A stretch of DNA of 64,000 nt from Pyrenopolyporus hunteri (lineage: Eukaryota; Ascomycota; Sordariomycetes; Xylariales; Hypoxylaceae), in contig CADCXC010000014.1 of NCBI GenBank assembly GCA_902806595.1, positions 124,001 to 188,000 of the forward strand. Reading direction: 5' to 3'. This document shows positions 58,364 through 64,000 of the stretch, piece after piece; the stretch's first letter is position 1; each line of letters starts with the position of its first letter. The position numbers and the translations under genes were made by a program. The notes beneath the pieces were generated by a model, which saw only the letters and a list, made by a program, of their open reading frames with translations, was not told where the DNA came from and did not search any database.

Positions 58364-61300
58364 ATGGCCGCCGACTCGCTGGAGCCTCGACTTGACCGTC
58401 GCGGCTCCCTGCTCGAGGGTCGCGAAACTCAAGTCGCACCCGGCTTCGACCGGTCTTTAGACCCCACGATTAGACAGCTGTTCGAGCAGCAAGCTGAAAT
58501 CCAGGCGAAGTTGGCCGCCCTGCTTCCAGCCCAGTATCTTCCCAACAGTAGGCTCGAGTTGGACATGCTCCGCCGGAAACTCAGAGCACTGGAATCCTAT
58601 GTGAAGAGTCAGAGTGAGTCGCCTCTATTTTAATCGCGCGATGCTCCCATAAGCGTTATACCCAAATTCTGATCTATGTAAAAAAAACCTAAGACCTGCC
58701 CGGGACCGTCCCCATACTCTCTGACATCGAAGAAGCCCGCGCCCTGCAGTATCAATGCGAGTGCATCGAAAGTTTCTTAATAGATCAAGGTATGTCGTTG
58801 AGCCTTTCCGTATCACGTTCCTCCCCCCTTTCCTAACGTACGTGATGTCGCGTATAGGTTTGGACCTTCATGATGCGCAGTTTTTGCATGCCTTGAAGCT
58901 CTTTGGTCAAGACGACTCACCACCGCCTGGCTACGATGCGTGGCTGGATAAGAATATCTCATTCTATGACCCTATATTCCGAGGATGGCGGATGAGAGAG
59001 ACGATACCTCTGATCTCAAGGCGTCAGGCTTCCTTCAAGTGTTGGGATGACCGGTGCTTATATTTTATCTATGGGTTTTCTAATCCGGAGGACCGGGACG
59101 AGCACCTGAAGCAACACGCCATGCTTCCAAAGAGAGACTCTGGGCTCTCGGTTGGTACGATTCCCCCTATCGTCTTCCCCGACCAGGCATCGTCGCGGAT
59201 ATTCAACACCGATCACATAAATCGGAGCTCACCGGCTACTCTACCGCGGCTTTCTGTGCCCCCCTCTCTGCCGCCGCTTGCCACTGCCAATCAGCCAAGG
59301 GATCGGCGAGAGTCGACGATTGGGTATCCGTTTGCGAACGACTTGCCACCCCAGCCTAGGGGATCGGTGGACTCTGAACCCGACTCCTTGCTCCCGCCCT
59401 TGAAGAGAAGTAGGGTCGGGCATGGTAGGCTTGAGTCCATAGGCGAACTTAGACTGCCGCGCGATTCCGGGCCGTGTCTCCGCTGCAAAGTTTATACAAA
59501 GCCGGTAGGGACAACTTACGTCTTGTGGATTGGACAATTACTCATCGTTGTTAGTGCGATTCGAAGGACGACTGCGCGTTCTGCTGTGAACCTCCTAGCT
59601 CCGCCAACGATGAGTTCTGGAGTGTGCTCGGATGCCACCGCGGCTCCCTGGTCTCGCTAGCTGACTATATGTTGCCAGGTAACTCCCCGCATGGATTAGT
59701 TGTTGCAAAGTGGCGTGGACTCACATCCAAGTAGAAGCCCTCTCTCCGAGACAAGTTCATACGCCCGTCACATCGCCGTTGGCAAGGCGCCGGAACATGA
59801 ATGACTATCTCGAACGCACTTATCTCGTAAGCCAGAAAATGTCAGATATGGTAAAGTCGCATATGGATTTCGACGATGGGTTTTGGTGGACGGAGGACCT
59901 AGCGTCCTTGCCGATGCCTAATCCCACCTTAGCGACTTATTCGAAAGAGCCCAGGGATAAACCGCCCCCGGTTCTGAAAGTACTAGCGGCGAGTTGGAAC
60001 GCCGAAGGGGTCCCATTTCAGTTCTGGGAACTGTTCAGGCTGACCGGTTTCATGTCGGAGAGCCGAGACTTGGAGGCCGTAACATATCCCGTGCTCTACC
60101 GTGCAAAGCTGCTCCTCAGAGAGATATTATTTTATGACTTGCAGCAACCCGAGCCGTCCATACGTACCGAAGTCAACCTCACTAACGTTACCAATGCCCA
60201 AAACTCACCGGATGACATAGACTACGAAGGGCGAAACCGATTAATATACAACTGTATGGTACAATTCTTGCAATCCTTCGAGGGCATAACGATGCGAAGA
60301 GTTATTTCAGACCCTAAGAGTTGGCTTGCCGTTTTTATTTCGCTTTGTATTTTTAGCATCGTACGGACGATCTTAGCGGACCTCATTTCTACGCCGTCGC
60401 GAACGATTCCTACGCAATCGCAAGCCGGCTTCCCAATGCCTGCGGGCGCTACTGCTATGCATAGCGTTTACAAGGCCTTGGTAAGCGTGTTTGCCTGGTC
60501 CACGCCGATGATACTCGACGATCCGGCTCTTGAACTAGACGGAAGCGATCGCGCATTGTTTGCTAGCACGGCCTCGGCTATTCGGAAAGACGACTGGATC
60601 GCGTTGGGCATTCGCTCTTCTAGGGAATTCCTCCTCGGGCTCGGTAACGGTTACCTCGACGGCAGTGCCGGATTTAACGGGTTCTTTAGACAACGGACGC
60701 CAATTTACCGGCACGTATCATACCAGCAGCCTTCCGCTGTTGGCCAAGCCGGCGAGGCTCGGAAACCCGTTATCCAGTGGCGCCCGATTGATCCTTGGGC
60801 GAATCGAAATGAGCAGGAGATGCTACCCACGACTTATGCTATAGAGAATCCCGAGCCCGGGAGGAGGCATACCGTAGGAGAAAACCCCGTGTTTACACGT
60901 GCGATCGCCAGGGGACTCAGCTCCCCTTCGAAGCTCAGGACTTCTTACCAACGACCGCCGCTTCGACGTGTCTATTGTACTAAATGCAACGAATACCCCG
61001 AAGGTTTCCGCGGCGAACACGAACTCCGAAGGCATAACGATGCTAAACACGCGTCTCTGGTAAAAAGATGGGTTTGTACCGAACCGCAGAATTCGAGCCC
61101 TCACAACTCTCCTCAGCCTGTTATACCTCTTTCAAAATGCAAGGCTTGCCTAACGCAGAAACGATACGGGGCTTATTATAACGCGGCTGCTCATCTGCGG
61201 AGGGCTCATTTTCATCCGCATAGAAGCGGCAAGGCTAGCGGCGATTGGCCCCCGATGACTGTCTTGAAAGATTGGATGCGAGAAGTGCGACAGTCCATCG

Positions 61301-62136
61301 ACGTCAACGAGAACGACACGTCTAGCGGGGAAGAAGATAACGATGTTAGAATGATGGAGGAATATGCGTTACCCCGGCAGTCTTCTTTCCTGGAAGCTCC
61401 CAGGCTTGCGCCTGCGCCACCTCAGGGCCCGTTGTTGGCGCCGTCGATAGCGCCGTCGCTAGACAGCACTGCACACAGCAGCCCCGTCATACCAAAAGCA
61501 GAAGACAACAGAAACCGCTGTCCGCACCCGGACTGCGGTCGCGTATTTAAAGATTTGGCGGCGCACATGTTGACGCACCAGGAGGAACGGCCGGAGAAAT
61601 GTCCGATAGAGAGCTGCGAGTATCACACAAAAGGGTTCGCACGGAAATACGACAAGAACAGGCACGCACTCACGCACTACAAAGGGACGATGGTTTGCCC
61701 GTTCTGCCCAGGGCCGGGCACGGCGTTCGAAAAGGCCTTCAACAGGGCGGACGTATTTAAGCGTCACTTGACCGCGGTACATGGCGTCGAGCAGACGCCG
61801 CCGAATAGTCGGAAGATGATCATCACGGGTAATAGTTCTCGAAACGGCGGGGATGCTAAGTGTTCCATCTGCCAGACCCGATTCTCAACGGCGCAGGAGT
61901 TCTACGAGCACTTGGACGACTGCGTCTTGAATGTTATTGTTCCTACGACGCCGAAAGCGTTGAAAGACCGGGTCTCGACACCCCAGAAGGGCGACGATAG
62001 GAGCATCGTGGTTGCGGTGGAGGACGCGGACGAGAAGGGTAAGGCCGATGTGAAGGGGGCCATGGACGCGCCTACCGCTAAAGTGGTAGAGCCGGCGCGA
62101 GGGGACAAGATGGAGCTGGATTCAGATAGGGATTAG
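58364..62136 (+). CDS. Large fungal zinc-finger protein: Cys6-like cluster plus C2H2 fingers
   Basis: Five exons, 58364-58613, 58694-58789, 58858-59504, 59555-59678 and 59732-62136, give 1173 aa; introns are 80, 68, 50 and 53 nt. Seen: an N-terminal coiled-coil-like helix (LFEQQAEIQAKLAALL..MLRRKLRALESYVKSQ), a middle segment with GWRMRETIPLISRRQASFKCWDD, then GPCLRCKVYTKPCDSKDDCAFCCEPP. In this, C322, C325, C332, C338 and C341 follow Zn(II)2Cys6 spacing but the sixth Cys (C358, GCHRG) is displaced. A long region with SWLAVFISLCIFSIVRTIL follows, then C-terminal CxxC/HxH fingers from about 788 (CTKCNEYPEGF..HNDAKH) and about 969-1100 (CPHPDC.., CPIESC.., CPFCPG.., CSICQTRF..). Probably a nuclear DNA-binding regulator (inference); target unknown. 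Confidence 0.86.
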
Positions 62137-64000
62137 GAACATGGATTTAGGTATTGTACATAAGAGAGCGGAGGAAAAGGGAGCCATGTTTGGAAGATAT
62201 CATGGTGCTAGTTACGAGGGACCGTTACACTTCATGTATACACAATATGCTTGGAACGAAATATTAAGGAGATAAACGATCTTGGCTTCTGGTCTTGCGA
62301 GACACTGATTAGAGAGGGTGGAGATTATGCCGTTGAGCGAGGCTGGTGTTTGGACGGTAAGCTAAATGGCGCCTAGTCCGCCAGGAGTGTCAGCAGCAGC
62401 AATGATCGACGAGGAAGAAGCCGAACCGAGCCCCAGGATCGAGACGATTATGGGAAGGATGAAGGATGGCGTTGTAGTCAAGGGATCTTTCGCTGCCGAG
62501 CTGGAGCTACCCGTCTTACATACGTGCTGGGATTTCAATGGAGGTGGTGTTGAGGTGTGTAATAGATGCCTCCCCCCGCTCCCCCTTCACCCATAAGAAG
62601 TACACAAGCGTGTGGTAATTACTTGGTAAGTCGTCATCTGCTTACTCGCGTTAGGTTAGATAGACACCTCTATAATATTGAGATATATGAGCGTACGCTG
62701 TGCCCCCGAGAAGAGGGAGGATTCCGGTCGAGTACCTACCCAGGTATATATTATACACCAGGTAGTACCTAGGTACATGTGTGTAGATACCATGGAAGTT
62801 CGAGGGTGGTGTGGGTCTGCGAGCTGGTTAGGCTGACATTTGGTAATCTTACCGAGTATAAATCCAGGTAGGTAGGAAGGCACCACCATCATAAGTAGGT
62901 AGGTAGGTAGGTACCTAACCTTACACTCCTGCGGACGGGCACGGCACTTGTAAGGTAGATGCTTTGCATTCCACATGTACCTGCCTTATTTGCCTTAGAT
63001 ATAGGCAGGTGGGCGCATAAGCAGCACGTCACGCACCGGATGGCTCGCTTACCTACTTGCCTCTTACACGTATGTATCATAGGTAGATAGGTAACGAGCT
63101 GTAAGGTGGCTGCGGGAGGCGTAAAAGCTTACCTTCCTATCTACATGCGTATCTTGACAAGAGGCAGGCAAGGTGCAATTCATACATGCGTATATGCGCC
63201 AGTGCGGCACTTGACAATCTATGGAAGTCTGCAATTCCCGTCCCCAGCTCGCGTAGTCGGTCCGGTCCTTTCGAAGCTATGGCCTCTTCCTAGGTATATA
63301 TGTCTCTCGGCCGGGTCCCCCATACCTGGTAGATAGGTACCCGCCTAGGTATGTATGTACTGTACTTTACCCCATACCTTACCCACCTTTCTCTCCAGCC
63401 TTCTCCTTCTCTCCTCCTCGTCCCTTTCACCTACCTACCTACCTAATCTAAACCGCGCCCAGGCACATACACAATTTCCAATCCATGCCGCCGGCTAGGT
63501 TGCTCCTACTACGGGCCACATTGGGAATGGAGGTGCCGCACGTGGCATGGTGCCCTGGCTAGAGGACCGACCGTGTTGACCTTCCCCAAGAACTAGATGG
63601 CTTCGTTACATGACTCATAGCTCCGTCGCCGGATATCCTGTACGGGGTACGGGTATGGGTACTATAGTATGCAGAAAGCCGGAAACGTCCATCGCGAAAC
63701 GGGCACCCCGGTACACGTACATTACCGCACCTACGCCTTCCCCATCTCGCGGCGGCGAAATAACCTCGGTAAAATATGGTGCAGGGGATAGGATCGATCC
63801 TTTCACCTTTCAGCTGGGACTTCTTTGTGTCACGTTGGGATGTTTTGCTTCTGTGGCTGAGATTTTATTGTACGTTGAGATTGCGGTCTACGTATCTAAA
63901 GGCGAGGAAGACATGCATATGACAAATCGGGTTTAGAGCAGGCTCCGAGGGCGCCGGTTGAGATAGGGCGTGACAAAGCTTTGGAAATGGCTATACCGTG
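62137..64000. other. Intergenic end of window
   Basis: No supportable gene. TAGGTAGG/TACCTAGG clusters at about 62735-62775, 62865-62920, 63060-63090 and 63285-63360, and ACCTACC at about 63430-63445. Frames at 62366-62596 and 63610-63936 lack any family resemblance. Confidence 0.5.

Overview
The window is nuclear DNA of a filamentous ascomycete (Pezizomycotina, probably Sordariomycetes; the class is inferred from the general look of the genes, not proven). The evidence is split genes with many 43-110 nt introns using GT..AG borders and CTAAC/CTGAC-type branch sites, single-copy eukaryotic housekeeping genes (RPB7, calnexin, MSH5, EMC5, a VPS10 receptor, ethanolamine kinase), GPI-anchored CFEM-type wall proteins and fungal-only zinc-finger proteins. 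I rebuilt exon structures by hand; for each multi-exon gene the summed exon lengths are a multiple of three and the joins restore continuous family sequence.

Layout. 1-2639: 3' part of a VPS10 sorting receptor (+). 5821-8995: conserved fungal protein with a 1.34 kb intron (-). 11207-12969: radical-SAM lysine 2,3-aminomutase in five exons (-). 12970-17221: gene-poor. 17222-18001: orphan (-). 19201-19923: RPB7 (-). 21358-22089: MPO1-like dioxygenase (+). 22685-23785 and 24410-24982: two cysteine-containing orphans (- and +). 25842-27758: calnexin (-). 29243-30204: MDE1 of methionine salvage (+). 30504-31274: four-CxxxC GPI protein (-). 34424-35252: HAD hydrolase (-). 35914-36397: EMC5 (+). 36995-40259: MSH5 (+). 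41349-42086: CFEM GPI protein (-). 42690-43462: GNAT (-). 44450-46501: CorA-like transporter (+). 48154-49499: ethanolamine kinase (+). 49500-58363: an 8.9 kb gene desert holding two MITE-like elements and several microrepeats. 58364-62136: large zinc-finger protein (+). The rest to 64000 is non-coding as far as I can see.

The genes do not form one pathway or a biosynthetic cluster. Several serve the endomembrane system (VPS10, calnexin, EMC5, MPO1, the two GPI proteins), which may be coincidence. The most interesting items are the lysine 2,3-aminomutase, which keeps the iron-sulfur, PLP and both lysine-binding residues; the two non-autonomous inverted-repeat elements in the gene desert; the intron expanded to 1.34 kb; and a short palindromic motif (TACCTAGGTA and variants) scattered through nearly every intergenic region but absent from the exons I read. 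I found no tRNA, rRNA, CRISPR or virus-like sequence.
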